NCBI GenBank assembly: GCA_049323435.1
Contig: JBMOMX010000022.1
Location: forward strand, 1-64,000
Length of the DNA: 64,000 bases
Direction of reading: 5' to 3'
DNA from: UBA11222 sp049323435
GTDB lineage: Bacteria > Pseudomonadota > Alphaproteobacteria > UBA11222
Shown here: piece after piece, positions 1 through 8,447 of the stretch
How positions within the stretch are numbered: position 1 is the first letter of the stretch
Layout: every line of letters starts with the position of its first letter
Position numbers and translations under genes: made by a program
The notes under the pieces: model-generated
The model's input: the letters and a program-made list of their open reading frames with translations, nothing else
Database searches by the model: none
What the model was told of the DNA's origin: nothing

Positions 1-67
1 ACCATTCCGCTCTGATGCTCCATTAAATTATCCGCGCAGCCAGGATTATGGTTTCCATAACAGCTTT

Positions 68-610
68 CTATTTGACGCCGCACTCCTGGTTGATGGTTTT
101 CAGCGCCGCGCTGAATCCGGCAAGAGAATAAGTATCCGTGGTTATGGTGCCGCGCTGCGAAGTGCCCACAACGCTCAGCCGGTCGCCCTGTTTCATGGCG
201 GCGATCAGACGGGCTTCATCGGCGGGTTTTTCAAGCCACGCGCCATCGCCCTCGGTGAACAGGGCAAATTTCTGTTTGCCTACCGTGACGGACACAGCGC
301 TGCCGGGTTTAAATGGATAGCCGCTGATGATGCTAATCTCGTCTTTGACCTTGCTGGCGGGGCGGTGGGTGATAAACAGATAAATATCCCCCCGTTTTGC
401 GCCCGCCGGTTCGCTCTTGCCGGGGGCGGCGCGCATATAACAGGATTTGGCCTTGCCTTCTGTCACCACAAAGGCGTCCCAGTCACGGCTGCTGCCCAGC
501 AGGGTCTGCGCGGCAAGGGCCTCGGAGGCATGGAACACAGCCAGCGCCATCAACACCCCCTGGCATAGCCGGGTCAACTTCCCCGCACAAAGCTTCACAT
601 ACGCTTGCAT
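68..610 (-). CDS. IalB-family (invasion associated locus B) exported protein
   Basis: About 180 residues. A basic N-terminus and hydrophobic stretch ending near LAVFHASEALAAQ look like a Sec signal peptide, so the protein is probably periplasmic. The mature part resembles the IalB family (WDAFV, SCYM, DIYLFITHRPA, ISIISGYPFKPGS), a small beta-rich family common in alphaproteobacteria whose biochemical role is poorly known. One Cys lies near the start of the mature part and one near the C-terminus (QECGVK), a possible disulfide pair. I chose the ATG at 610 because GAAGGTGG precedes it and the signal peptide follows directly; a longer reading frame to 703 lacks both. It is divergent from the quinone reductase gene. 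Confidence 0.8.
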   Translation of the reverse strand: MQAYVKLCAGKLTRLCQGVLMALAVFHASEALAAQTLLGSSRDWDAFVVTEGKAKSCYMRAAPGKSEPAGAKRGDIYLFITHRPASKVKDEISIISGYPFKPGSAVSVTVGKQKFALFTEGDGAWLEKPADEARLIAAMKQGDRLSVVGTSQRGTITTDTYSLAGFSAALKTINQECGVK

Positions 611-758
611 CGCGCCACCTTCGTTCTTTCTTTTCCACAGCAGCCCTATACTATTTTTTGGCAATGCGCCGCAAGCTTGGGTGGTTCCGGAACTGCGCAT
701 CATGTGCTAGCAATAATTAGTAGATAGTACACCAACGCGGGAAAATAAGGAATTTACG

Positions 759-1748
759 ATGAAAGCTGTGCTGTGCAAGACCCTGGGCCTGCCAGAGACC
801 CTGGTGATTGAAGAAGTGGCCGATTTCCAGGCAGGACCTGGCCAGGTGGTGATAGATGTGCATGCCTGCGGCGTGAATTTTCCCGATTATCTGATCATTC
901 AGGGCAAATATCAGTCCCGGCCAAAGCTGCCGTTTTCGCCGGGGGGCGAGGTGGCGGGTGTGGTCAAGGCCGTTGGTGACGGCGTAAGCAATGTGGCGCC
1001 GGGCGACCGGGTATTATGCTTTATCGGCACCGGCTATGGCGGCTTTGCCGAACAGGCGCTGGTCAAGGCCGAAATGGTCACCAAAATCCCGCCTCAGATG
1101 GACTTTGCCACGGCATCGGCATTTATTCTGACCTACGGCACATCTTATTATGCGCTGAAGGACCGGGGGGATCTGAAACCAGGCGAAACCCTGCTGGTGC
1201 TGGGGGCGGCCGGCGGCGTCGGACTGGCGGCGGTGGAACTTGGCAAGGCAATGGGCGCGCGTGTGATTGCCGGTGCCTCCACCGATGAAAAGCTGGCGGT
1301 ATGCAAGGCGCATGGCGCGGATGAAGGCATTAATTACGAGAAGGAAGATCTCAAGGACCGCGTCAAGGCGCTCACGGGCGGTAAAGGCGCGGATGTGATC
1401 TATGATCCGGTCGGCGGCGATTATTCGGAAGCCGCGCTGCGCGCGATCAACTGGAACGGGCGCTTTCTGGTGGTGGGTTTCGCCAATGGCGAAATTCCGA
1501 AAATCCCGCTGAACCTGACCCTTCTGAAAGGCTGCCAGATTGTCGGCGTGTTCTGGGGCGCGTCCATCGAACGCGATGTGGCGCATTTCCAGAAACGCAA
1601 CCAGGAGCTGATGGATTATTATGTGCAGGGCAAGCTGAAGCCGCTGGTCAGCGGCCAATATCCGCTGGAAGAGGTGGCGACAGCACTTAATCTTTTGGCA
1701 GCGCGCAAGGTTGTGGGTAAGCTGGTGTTGCTGACCGGGCGCAACTGA
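759..1748 (+). CDS. NADPH:quinone oxidoreductase, zinc-free MDR family
   Basis: A 329-residue medium-chain dehydrogenase/reductase. The N-terminal GroES-like catalytic half contains GVNFPDYLIIQGKY and PFSPGGEVAG. The Rossmann half has the nucleotide-binding loop LVLGAAGGVGLAAVELGKA near residues 147-165. The structural and catalytic zinc cysteines of alcohol dehydrogenases are absent, as in QOR-type enzymes that reduce quinones or enoyl substrates with NADPH. AAGGAA lies upstream of the ATG. The FMN-binding-protein gene follows after 17 bases, so the two are probably cotranscribed. The exact substrate cannot be read from the sequence. A second, more PIG3-like quinone reductase lies at 37958-38959. 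Confidence 0.88.
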   Translation: MKAVLCKTLGLPETLVIEEVADFQAGPGQVVIDVHACGVNFPDYLIIQGKYQSRPKLPFSPGGEVAGVVKAVGDGVSNVAPGDRVLCFIGTGYGGFAEQALVKAEMVTKIPPQMDFATASAFILTYGTSYYALKDRGDLKPGETLLVLGAAGGVGLAAVELGKAMGARVIAGASTDEKLAVCKAHGADEGINYEKEDLKDRVKALTGGKGADVIYDPVGGDYSEAALRAINWNGRFLVVGFANGEIPKIPLNLTLLKGCQIVGVFWGASIERDVAHFQKRNQELMDYYVQGKLKPLVSGQYPLEEVATALNLLAARKVVGKLVLLTGRN

Positions 1749-1765
1749 ACAGGAGATGGCCGCGC

Positions 1766-2308
<543 letters not shown>

Positions 2309-2339
2309 CCCAGCCCGAATAATAAACAGGACTGAGGGG

Positions 2340-3575
2340 ATGGCGATGGAAAAACTGGAAATACCAGTACCCGGCGGGCGTGTGGCGGGTCAATTCGATC
2401 CGCGCTTCAAACCAGTGGCGGATCGCTTTGCCGCAAACTTTACAGAACTGGACGAATTGGGCGGCTCGGTCTGCATCACGCTGAATGGCGAAACCGTGCT
2501 GGATTTATGGGGCGGCCGTGTGGTGCCCGACGCGCCCGCAGCCTGGAACGCCGATACGGTGTCGATCGTATTTTCCTGCACCAAGGGCGCAACCGCATTA
2601 TGCGCGCATATCCTGGCCGACCGGGGGCTGCTCGATCTGAATGCGCCGGTGGCGCAATATTGGCCGGAATTTGCACGCAACGGCAAAGAAAAAGCCACAG
2701 TGCGCATGATGCTGGATCATAGCGTGGGCGTGCCGGTGCTGCGCGAACCGCTGGCCAAGGGTGCGGTCAATGACTGGGATTTAATGTGTGAACGCCTGGC
2801 CGCGGAGGTTGCGTTCTGGGAACCTGGTTTGCGCCACGGCTATCACGCGCTGACATTCGGCTGGACGGTGGGCGAGCTGGTGCGCCGGGTGTCGGGAAAA
2901 TCTCTTGGTACTTTTTTCCGTGACGAAGTGGCCAAGCCGCTGGGCCTGGATTTCTGGATTGGCCTGCCGGAACTGATCGAATCCCGCGTCAGCCCGATCA
3001 TTCAGTTCAAACCGGCAAAGGGCGATCCCTTGTCGCCGATGGCGGAACTGGCGCTGGCCGACCGCACTTCCATCCCCGCGCTGTTTTTGTTCAATGATGG
3101 CGGCTTCAACCCGAACCGGCGCGATTGCCATGCCGCGGAAATTGGCGGCGCCAATGGCATTACCAATGCGCGCGGACTGGCGGGCATGTATGCGCCGCTG
3201 GCCAATGGCGGCAGCGCGCGCGGCGTTAAACTGGTCAGCCCGGAATCGGTTGCGCGTATGGGGCAGATATCCATGGCGACGCATATGGACGAGACGCTGC
3301 GCGCGCCGACACGTTTTGCGCTCGGCTTTATGAAATCAATGGATAATCGCGCGCGCGGGAATTTTGGCAATTGCCTGCTGAGCGAACGCGCCTTTGGCCA
3401 TGTCGGCGCGGGCGGCAGCATCGGCTTTGCCGATCCCGGTTGCGGCCTGTCCTTTGGTTACACCATGAACAAAATGGGCGATGGCATTCTGCTGAATGCG
3501 CGCGGTCAGGGCCTGGTCGATGCGGCCTATCGCTGCCTTGGCTTTACTTCGAATAGTGGCGGCGTGTGGATTTGA
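2340..3575 (+). CDS. Serine hydrolase, beta-lactamase/family VIII esterase (EstB-like)
   Basis: 411 residues. The nucleophile motif S-x-x-K is visible as FSCTKGA and the Tyr motif as HGYHALTFGW, the pattern of family VIII carboxylesterases and class C-like serine hydrolases. There is no obvious signal peptide, so a cytoplasmic esterase is more likely than a secreted beta-lactamase. GGACTGAGGGG immediately upstream supports the ATG at 2340; the open frame runs further up to 2235 but would overlap the preceding gene without a ribosome binding site. A paralogue with STTK in place of SCTK lies at 30126-31286. Confidence 0.85.
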   Translation: MAMEKLEIPVPGGRVAGQFDPRFKPVADRFAANFTELDELGGSVCITLNGETVLDLWGGRVVPDAPAAWNADTVSIVFSCTKGATALCAHILADRGLLDLNAPVAQYWPEFARNGKEKATVRMMLDHSVGVPVLREPLAKGAVNDWDLMCERLAAEVAFWEPGLRHGYHALTFGWTVGELVRRVSGKSLGTFFRDEVAKPLGLDFWIGLPELIESRVSPIIQFKPAKGDPLSPMAELALADRTSIPALFLFNDGGFNPNRRDCHAAEIGGANGITNARGLAGMYAPLANGGSARGVKLVSPESVARMGQISMATHMDETLRAPTRFALGFMKSMDNRARGNFGNCLLSERAFGHVGAGGSIGFADPGCGLSFGYTMNKMGDGILLNARGQGLVDAAYRCLGFTSNSGGVWI

Positions 3576-3709
3576 TTAATCTGCTTTTGCGCCGGCCAGG
3601 CGCTGGCGCGCAGCATCGCCGTATCCGGCAAGGGCTTTGGACATAGCATATTTGCTCAGGGCCGGCGCGACGCGGGGCGGGCAGACAAGAATCATAAACC
3701 GGGGCCATC

Positions 3710-4909
3710 ATGAAACATATCACCAGCAGTATCGGGTGGATCATCCTTGCGCTGATCACGGGGGCGGGCCTGGGGCTGGTGTTTCCGCAGGCGGCGCTAA
3801 GCATCACGCCGGTTACAAAATTCATGCTGCAACTGATCAAGGCGGCGGCCACGCCGCTGGTTCTGTTTGCCGTGCTGGAGGCGATATTGCGCTTCCGGGT
3901 GGCGGGCAATGATTTTTTAAAATTGCTGGTCATTACACTGATTAATTCTGCCATCGCCATTTCCATTGGCCTGCTGATCGCCAATATTTTTGTTCCAGGG
4001 CAATATCTGACATTTCTGGCAAGCGGCACGGGCGTGGCGCCAAAGGATATTGATTTTCTGGATCTGCTCGCCAAGCAATTGCCGGTCAGCATCGTGCAGC
4101 CGCTGGCGGATAACAGCATTATGCCGGTTGTGCTGATGGCCATCGCCTTTGGCTTTGCATGGCGCACGGTCCGGGCCCGCCAGACGGCGGATGCCGGCGC
4201 GATCATGGATCGGGGTGAAACCTGGATATCCCTGGCGCGCGAAATCTGTGAAACGGTGCTGATCTGGATTGTCAAAATCATTCCCATTGCGGTGTTTGCG
4301 GCCAGCGCGAAAGTAACAGCCGAACATGGGCTGACGCCGTTCAAGGGGCTGGGGCAATATGTGCTGTTGTGCCTGCTGGGCATGGCGGCGCATGTGATGT
4401 TTACCTACAGCGCGTGGCTGATACTCTTTGTACGGATTGGCCTGCGCAATTTCTGGCGGGTGGCGATCGAACCGGCGCTGTATGCGTTTGGGGTCAATAG
4501 CAGCCTGGTGGCGCTGCCGGTTACGCTGCGGGCGCTGGACAGGCTGGGCATTTCGCGGCGCGCCTCGACACTTGCCGCCGTCGTCGGCACCAATCTGAAC
4601 AATGACGGAATCATTTTATATGAGGGCTTTACGCTGCTGGCGCTGGCGCAGGCGGGGGGCATGGAACTGAGCCTGGCGGCGCAGATTTTCGCAGGCATTT
4701 ACTGCATCGTCGCCGCTATGGGCGTGGCGGGTGTTCCCGAAGCCGGTATTGTCGCCCTGACGCTGGTGCTTAGCGGGCTTGGCATACCTACAGAGGCGCT
4801 GGCGCTGTTATTGTCTGTGGACTGGATCATTGCGCGTGCGCGGTCTTTGCTGAACGCCATATCCGATATGGTTGGATCGGCGGTGCTTGACCGGTGGCTG
4901 AAATTATGA
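3710..4909 (+). CDS. Dicarboxylate/amino acid:cation symporter (DAACS family)
   Basis: 399 residues, strongly hydrophobic with about eight membrane segments plus re-entrant-loop-like regions. GVNSSLVALPVTLRAL corresponds to the serine-rich hairpin loop, and VGTNLNNDGIILYEG to the conserved N-x-D-G region of GltP/DctA/EAAT transporters. It probably couples uptake of a C4-dicarboxylate or acidic amino acid to Na+ or H+ at the inner membrane; the substrate cannot be decided. No strong Shine-Dalgarno precedes the ATG. The last six bases overlap the convergent brnA gene. Confidence 0.86.
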   Translation: MKHITSSIGWIILALITGAGLGLVFPQAALSITPVTKFMLQLIKAAATPLVLFAVLEAILRFRVAGNDFLKLLVITLINSAIAISIGLLIANIFVPGQYLTFLASGTGVAPKDIDFLDLLAKQLPVSIVQPLADNSIMPVVLMAIAFGFAWRTVRARQTADAGAIMDRGETWISLAREICETVLIWIVKIIPIAVFAASAKVTAEHGLTPFKGLGQYVLLCLLGMAAHVMFTYSAWLILFVRIGLRNFWRVAIEPALYAFGVNSSLVALPVTLRALDRLGISRRASTLAAVVGTNLNNDGIILYEGFTLLALAQAGGMELSLAAQIFAGIYCIVAAMGVAGVPEAGIVALTLVLSGLGIPTEALALLLSVDWIIARARSLLNAISDMVGSAVLDRWLKL

Positions 4910-5185
4910 TCGCCGCTTGCGCTGCGGCTTTTCCGGACTTGGCTGCATAAGCGCCATCTCCATCGCCTCACGGACAAATCGCGTATAGGGGATGCCCCGC
5001 TTTTTTGCGCGTTCCTTCACCGCGTCCAGCAGCGGTTTTGGAACCCGCATATTGATCTGCGCGGTTTTCTTTTCGAATTCGAACTTTACCGGTTTGAATT
5101 GCGAGAAATCCAGATCCGACAGATCTTGCGCGAGAAAGGCTTCGGCTTCCGCGTCGGTTGTCATTCTAGGGACTTTTCTTTTCAT
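4904..5185 (-). CDS. brnA: BrnA antitoxin, ribbon-helix-helix family
   Basis: 93 residues. The N-terminal half (AEAFLAQDLSDLDFSQF, VKFEFEKK) is the toxin-binding region typical of BrnA. The C-terminal half (NMRVPKPLLDAVKERAKKRG, then PYTRFVREAMEMAL) is a ribbon-helix-helix DNA-binding domain. It neutralises BrnT and, in studied members, autorepresses the operon as part of the complex. GAGGCGG upstream supports the ATG at 5185. Its first 20 bases overlap the 3' end of brnT, indicating translational coupling. The paired GTATATAC palindromes in the promoter are the likely operator. Confidence 0.9.
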   Translation of the reverse strand: MKRKVPRMTTDAEAEAFLAQDLSDLDFSQFKPVKFEFEKKTAQINMRVPKPLLDAVKERAKKRGIPYTRFVREAMEMALMQPSPEKPQRKRRS

Positions 5186-5474
5186 ATCGTTCCGCCTCTT
5201 TAGTACGCATGTAGCGGGCGCTGACAGGCCGGAGATACTGCCGTCCTCCCTTTGTCCTGATGGTGAAGGCGACAAAAATTGCACGGCCAACATTATTTTT
5301 GCCAACAGCGATAAACCGGTCTTCGTTTGCCGAGTGTTTTATATCAGGGGCAATTGCCGGATTGCTATTCAGGATAGCCTCTATCTCGTCTATGGAAACG
5401 CCATGTTTACGGCATTTTTCGAGATTTCCGGCATCCCAGTCGAAACCAGCGACAGCGTCCTTCTTGGGTATATA
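5166..5474 (-). CDS. brnT: BrnT toxin (RelE-like ribonuclease fold), start codon uncertain
   Basis: Read by hand, because no ATG, GTG or TTG opens this frame. The frame encodes GFDWDAGNLEKCRKHGVS near its start, then EDRFIAVGKNN and TKGGRQYLRPVSARYM, the BrnT signature. BrnT is an endoribonuclease that blocks translation. The frame is open from an in-frame TAG (5475-5477) to TAG at 5166-5168, and the family-conserved part is complete. Upstream of FDWD there is only TAT ATA CCC AAG AAG GAC GCT GTC GCT GGT. AAGAAGGA looks like a ribosome binding site, which would leave GTC at 5453 as the first codon, or the N-terminus has lost its start through a small indel. It overlaps brnA by 20 bases. Confidence 0.8.
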   Translation of the reverse strand, partial: YIPKKDAVAGFDWDAGNLEKCRKHGVSIDEIEAILNSNPAIAPDIKHSANEDRFIAVGKNNVGRAIFVAFTIRTKGGRQYLRPVSARYMRTKEAERYEKKSP

Positions 5475-5492
5475 CTATGCATTTGTATATAC
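5468..5492. promoter_or_regulatory. Twin palindromic operator GTATATAC, probable BrnA site
   Basis: Two copies of the self-complementary octamer GTATATAC lie at 5468-5475 and 5485-5492, 17 bp start to start, on nearly the same helical face. One overlaps the -10 box and the other lies in the spacer next to the -35. This geometry fits cooperative binding of ribbon-helix-helix dimers of BrnA; the assignment to BrnA is inferred from position. Confidence 0.55.
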
Positions 5493-5500
5493 ATTGTCAA
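5472..5500 (-). promoter_or_regulatory. brnTA promoter
   Basis: On the minus strand TTGACA (5495-5500) is followed after exactly 17 bases by TAGTAT (5472-5477). The -35 is perfect and the -10 plausible. Transcription would begin about 6-8 bases downstream, close to AAGAAGGA, so the brnT leader would be very short. Confidence 0.65.
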
Positions 5501-5505
5501 GGGGC

Positions 5506-6492
5506 TCAGATATAGGGCTCAGGCCCCAACAGATAATTCTGCACATAATCGCGCACCCCGTCCTCAAGCGCCGTGAACGGACGCGCATAACCAAGCGCGC
5601 GCAGGCCGCCGATATCCGCCTGGGTGAAATATTGGTAATTAGCCCGGATTTCTTCGGGCGTATCGACATATTCGATGCGCGGCGCAATATTCATGGCGGC
5701 GAATACCGCCTGCGCCAGATCCTTGAAGCTGCGCGCCTGTCCGGTTCCGATATTGAATATGCCCCGGTGTTTTGCCTGGTTCAGCAGCCACAGAATAACA
5801 TCCGCGCAATCCTTGACATAGACGAAGTCACGCAACTGGCCGCCATCCGGATAAGCGGGATTATGCGATTTGAACAGCCGGACAGTTTCGCCTTTGCGGA
5901 TGGCTGCGGTGATCTGGCAGGCAACAGATTGCATCTCCTGCTTGTGATATTCATTCGGGCCATAGACATTGAAAAATTTCAGCCCGGCCCAGACCAGGGG
6001 CGCAGCCCGTCCGCTGGCGGCATGGCGGGCAACGCGCCGGTCAAATGCGTGCTTGCTCCATCCATAGGCGTTCAGCGGGCGCAGCCTGTCAAGCGCCTCC
6101 GGCGTCCAGTCGTCGGCGAAGCCGGCGCTGCCATCGCCATAGGTGGCGGCGGATGACGCATAAATGAAGGGGGTTCCGGACTTGCAGCACCAGTCCCATA
6201 AATCGCATGAAAGACGGAAATTGGCGGCGATGATTTTATCCACATCGCGTTCCGTGGTGCTTGAAATCGCGCCCATATGAATGATGGCTTCGATGCGCGC
6301 CTTGTTGTGGTTCAGGACATCAAACAAATCTTCGGGGCGGATTATATCATGCACTTCGTGGCGCGCGATGTTGCGCCATTTGCTGCCAGTGCCGAACCAG
6401 TCACAGACCACAAGCTCGCGCCGGCCGCTCTGGCTCAGGGCTGCAACAATGTTTGAACCAATAAAGCCCGCGCCGCCGGTGACAATGATCAT
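5506..6492 (-). CDS. hldD: ADP-L-glycero-D-manno-heptose 6-epimerase
   Basis: 328 residues of extended short-chain dehydrogenase type. GGAGFIGSNIV at the N-terminus is the NADP-binding glycine motif, and YGWSKHAFD is the catalytic Y-x-x-x-K. FNVYGPNEYHK and GQLRDFVYVKD are characteristic of HldD. It converts ADP-D-glycero-D-manno-heptose to the L-glycero epimer, the last step in making the heptose donor for the LPS inner core. GGAG precedes the ATG. It lies 22 bases downstream of hldE, so the two form an operon covering the pathway from heptose 7-phosphate except the GmhB phosphatase step, which is not in this window. Confidence 0.93.
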   Translation of the reverse strand: MIIVTGGAGFIGSNIVAALSQSGRRELVVCDWFGTGSKWRNIARHEVHDIIRPEDLFDVLNHNKARIEAIIHMGAISSTTERDVDKIIAANFRLSCDLWDWCCKSGTPFIYASSAATYGDGSAGFADDWTPEALDRLRPLNAYGWSKHAFDRRVARHAASGRAAPLVWAGLKFFNVYGPNEYHKQEMQSVACQITAAIRKGETVRLFKSHNPAYPDGGQLRDFVYVKDCADVILWLLNQAKHRGIFNIGTGQARSFKDLAQAVFAAMNIAPRIEYVDTPEEIRANYQYFTQADIGGLRALGYARPFTALEDGVRDYVQNYLLGPEPYI

Positions 6493-6514
6493 GCTTTAAC
6501 TCCGTAGACGGATT

Positions 6515-7975
6515 TTATCGTGCCATGCGCGCAATGGTTCCGGTGGTTGAAAACCCCTCTTCCAGACTGGCCAGCAGAATACGCCCGCCATAGGATTGCA
6601 CGATTTCGTGCCCGACGACCTTGTCAACAGTATAGTCCGCGCCCTTGACCAGCACATCGGGACGGATGGCCTCGATCAGCCGGATCGGGGTTTCCTCATC
6701 AAAAAGGATCACCATGTCCACGCTTGCCAGCGACGCCAGCACAATGGCGCGGGCCATTTCGCTCTGAATGGGGCGCCCCTCGCCCTTCAGGCGCTTGACG
6801 GACGCATCGGTGTTCAGCCCGACGATCAGATGATCACACGCCGCGCGCGCCTGCCGCAACAGGGATACATGGCCTGGATGCACCAGATCAAAGCAGCCAT
6901 TGGTAAAACCTATGCGCTTGCCGCGCGCGCGCCATTTCGACACGATTTCAAGCGCGCGGGGCAGATTGCGGATTTTAGCCTCCGCGCCCTGCAAATCGGC
7001 AGCATGCAGCACGCCGGCCAGATCGTCCAGATAGACAACAGCCGTGCCCGCCTTGGATACGGCCAGACCGGCGCTGGCATTGGCCAGCAGGGCGGCATCT
7101 TCCAGCGGCGCCCCCGCCGCCAGCGCAACGCCCAGCGTGGCCAGACAGGTGTCGCCTGCCCCCGATTCGTCAAACACTTCCGGCGCGCGCGCCGCGATAT
7201 GGCGCGCCCCCACACCCGCTTCCACCAGGGTCATGCCCGATTGGGCGCGTGTCACCAGAATTGCGCCCCCGGCCATCGCCAGCGCCGCGCGCGCGGCAAT
7301 TTCTATGCTGGCGTCATCATTACAGGGCATGCCGGTTGCCTGGGCCAGCTCATAGCTGTTGGGCGTCAAAACCTGAACCCCGGCATAGCGGCGAAAATCC
7401 GGGTTTTTAGGGTCTGCAATCACCGGCTTTCCGGCTTTGCGGCTGGCGTCAATCAGCGATTGCAGCATCTCGGCATCCAGCACGCCTTTGGCGTAATCCG
7501 ATAATATGACCAGATGCGCGTCCTTCAATTCCGCCTCGAAAGTATCCAGAATCTGCGCTTTTACCGAGCGGTCCAGGGGGCTGGTATTTTCCCGGTCCGC
7601 CCGCAATAATTGCTGGGTTCCAACCAGATAGCGGGTTTTCGTCGTGGTCTGGCGCCCTGGCACGACAACCAGGCCGCTATAGACCCGGTCCAGTGCGCCG
7701 ATCTGACGGGTGGCGGCATGCCCGGCATCATCATCGCCAATGACCGCGATCAGCGAGATTTGCGCGCCCAGCGCCGCGGCATTGCGCACGACATTCCCGG
7801 CCCCGCCCAGCATCGCAGTTTCACGCAAAACGCGAATCACCGGGATCGGCGCTTCCGGCGAGATCCGTTCCACCTCGCCATAAATGAACCGGTCCAGCAT
7901 GACATCGCCCACGCAGACAATGCGCACATCCTTAAACATTGGCAGATATGCGGCCAGCCGTCCCAATTCGTTCAT
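6515..7975 (-). CDS. hldE: Bifunctional heptose-7-phosphate kinase / heptose-1-phosphate adenylyltransferase
   Basis: 486 residues with two domains. Residues 1-320 are a ribokinase (PfkB) fold with VGDVMLDRFIYGEVERISPE at the N-terminus and the catalytic ESGAGDTCLATLGVA loop. Residues about 345-486 are a nucleotidyltransferase domain with FTNGCFDLVHPGHVSLL, containing the HxGH motif. The protein makes heptose 1,7-bisphosphate and later ADP-heptose from heptose 1-phosphate. Full-length fused HldE is usually about 475 residues, so nothing is missing. It is the first gene of the hldE-hldD operon; GAAATGAGA upstream is an acceptable ribosome binding site. Confidence 0.94.
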   Translation of the reverse strand: MNELGRLAAYLPMFKDVRIVCVGDVMLDRFIYGEVERISPEAPIPVIRVLRETAMLGGAGNVVRNAAALGAQISLIAVIGDDDAGHAATRQIGALDRVYSGLVVVPGRQTTTKTRYLVGTQQLLRADRENTSPLDRSVKAQILDTFEAELKDAHLVILSDYAKGVLDAEMLQSLIDASRKAGKPVIADPKNPDFRRYAGVQVLTPNSYELAQATGMPCNDDASIEIAARAALAMAGGAILVTRAQSGMTLVEAGVGARHIAARAPEVFDESGAGDTCLATLGVALAAGAPLEDAALLANASAGLAVSKAGTAVVYLDDLAGVLHAADLQGAEAKIRNLPRALEIVSKWRARGKRIGFTNGCFDLVHPGHVSLLRQARAACDHLIVGLNTDASVKRLKGEGRPIQSEMARAIVLASLASVDMVILFDEETPIRLIEAIRPDVLVKGADYTVDKVVGHEIVQSYGGRILLASLEEGFSTTGTIARMAR

Positions 7976-8447
7976 ATGCGTCTCATTTCCAGAAAGGCTC
8001 TGTCAGGATGGCTGGATTAAGCATAGTTTGTTCAGATTAAAGAATTTTTTCGTATGGGCTTTTGAAAGCTTCAATAATGTGATATTATTAACACGTTCTA
8101 GGGATTTTGCCCGTGAAAGTGGCAGAACCGGGGACATATAGCCAGACTGCTTGTCATATAAAATTTTAATTACCAGTGATTCAGGTGAACAGCGTGATTT
8201 TCGCACTATCAGACGGATATCGGATGGGTCTGTTCCATTAGGTAACAGACCGGAGGTAACAGACCGGCGGGCGTCAGGGCCTTTTCGGGTAATTGCCCCC
8301 CGCATGTCAAGTCTGGAAAATTTGCTGCTCAACCGGTGGCTGGGGGGCCTCGAAAACAGCGCAGACGCCGGGTGAAATTTCCGGTGATATTGCAACCTTA
8401 TGTTTTGTTTATTTATTTTGAACCGATAGCACGAAAGTGAGCGTTCC
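7976..8447. other. Intergenic region between hldE and carD
   Basis: 472 bases, AT-rich compared with its flanks, between divergent genes. It must carry both promoters, but I cannot place either with confidence. It contains a 14-base tandem duplication (8240-8267). A 74-codon frame starting with TTG near 8151 is open but has no ribosome binding site and no family resemblance I can recognise, so I did not call it. Confidence 0.6.
8240..8267. repeat. 14-bp tandem duplication
   Basis: AGGTAACAGACCGG is repeated twice head to tail (8240-8253 and 8254-8267) without a mismatch. It lies about 180 bases upstream of the carD start. It could be a replication slip or a pair of protein-binding sites. Confidence 0.85.

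Noticed and set aside
2340..3575. True beta-lactamase (antibiotic resistance)
   Set aside because: It has S-x-x-K and a Tyr motif but lacks a signal peptide and resembles EstB-type esterases; the same holds for the copy at 30126-31286.
3710..4909. Assignment of the symporter specifically as DctA or GltP
   Set aside because: The family motifs are present, but residues that set C4-dicarboxylate versus glutamate specificity could not be judged.
8151..8375. 74-codon plus-strand frame in the hldE-carD gap (TTG start)
   Set aside because: No ribosome binding site, no recognised family, and it contains the 14-bp tandem duplication. Not enough to call a gene, though a small protein or sRNA cannot be excluded.
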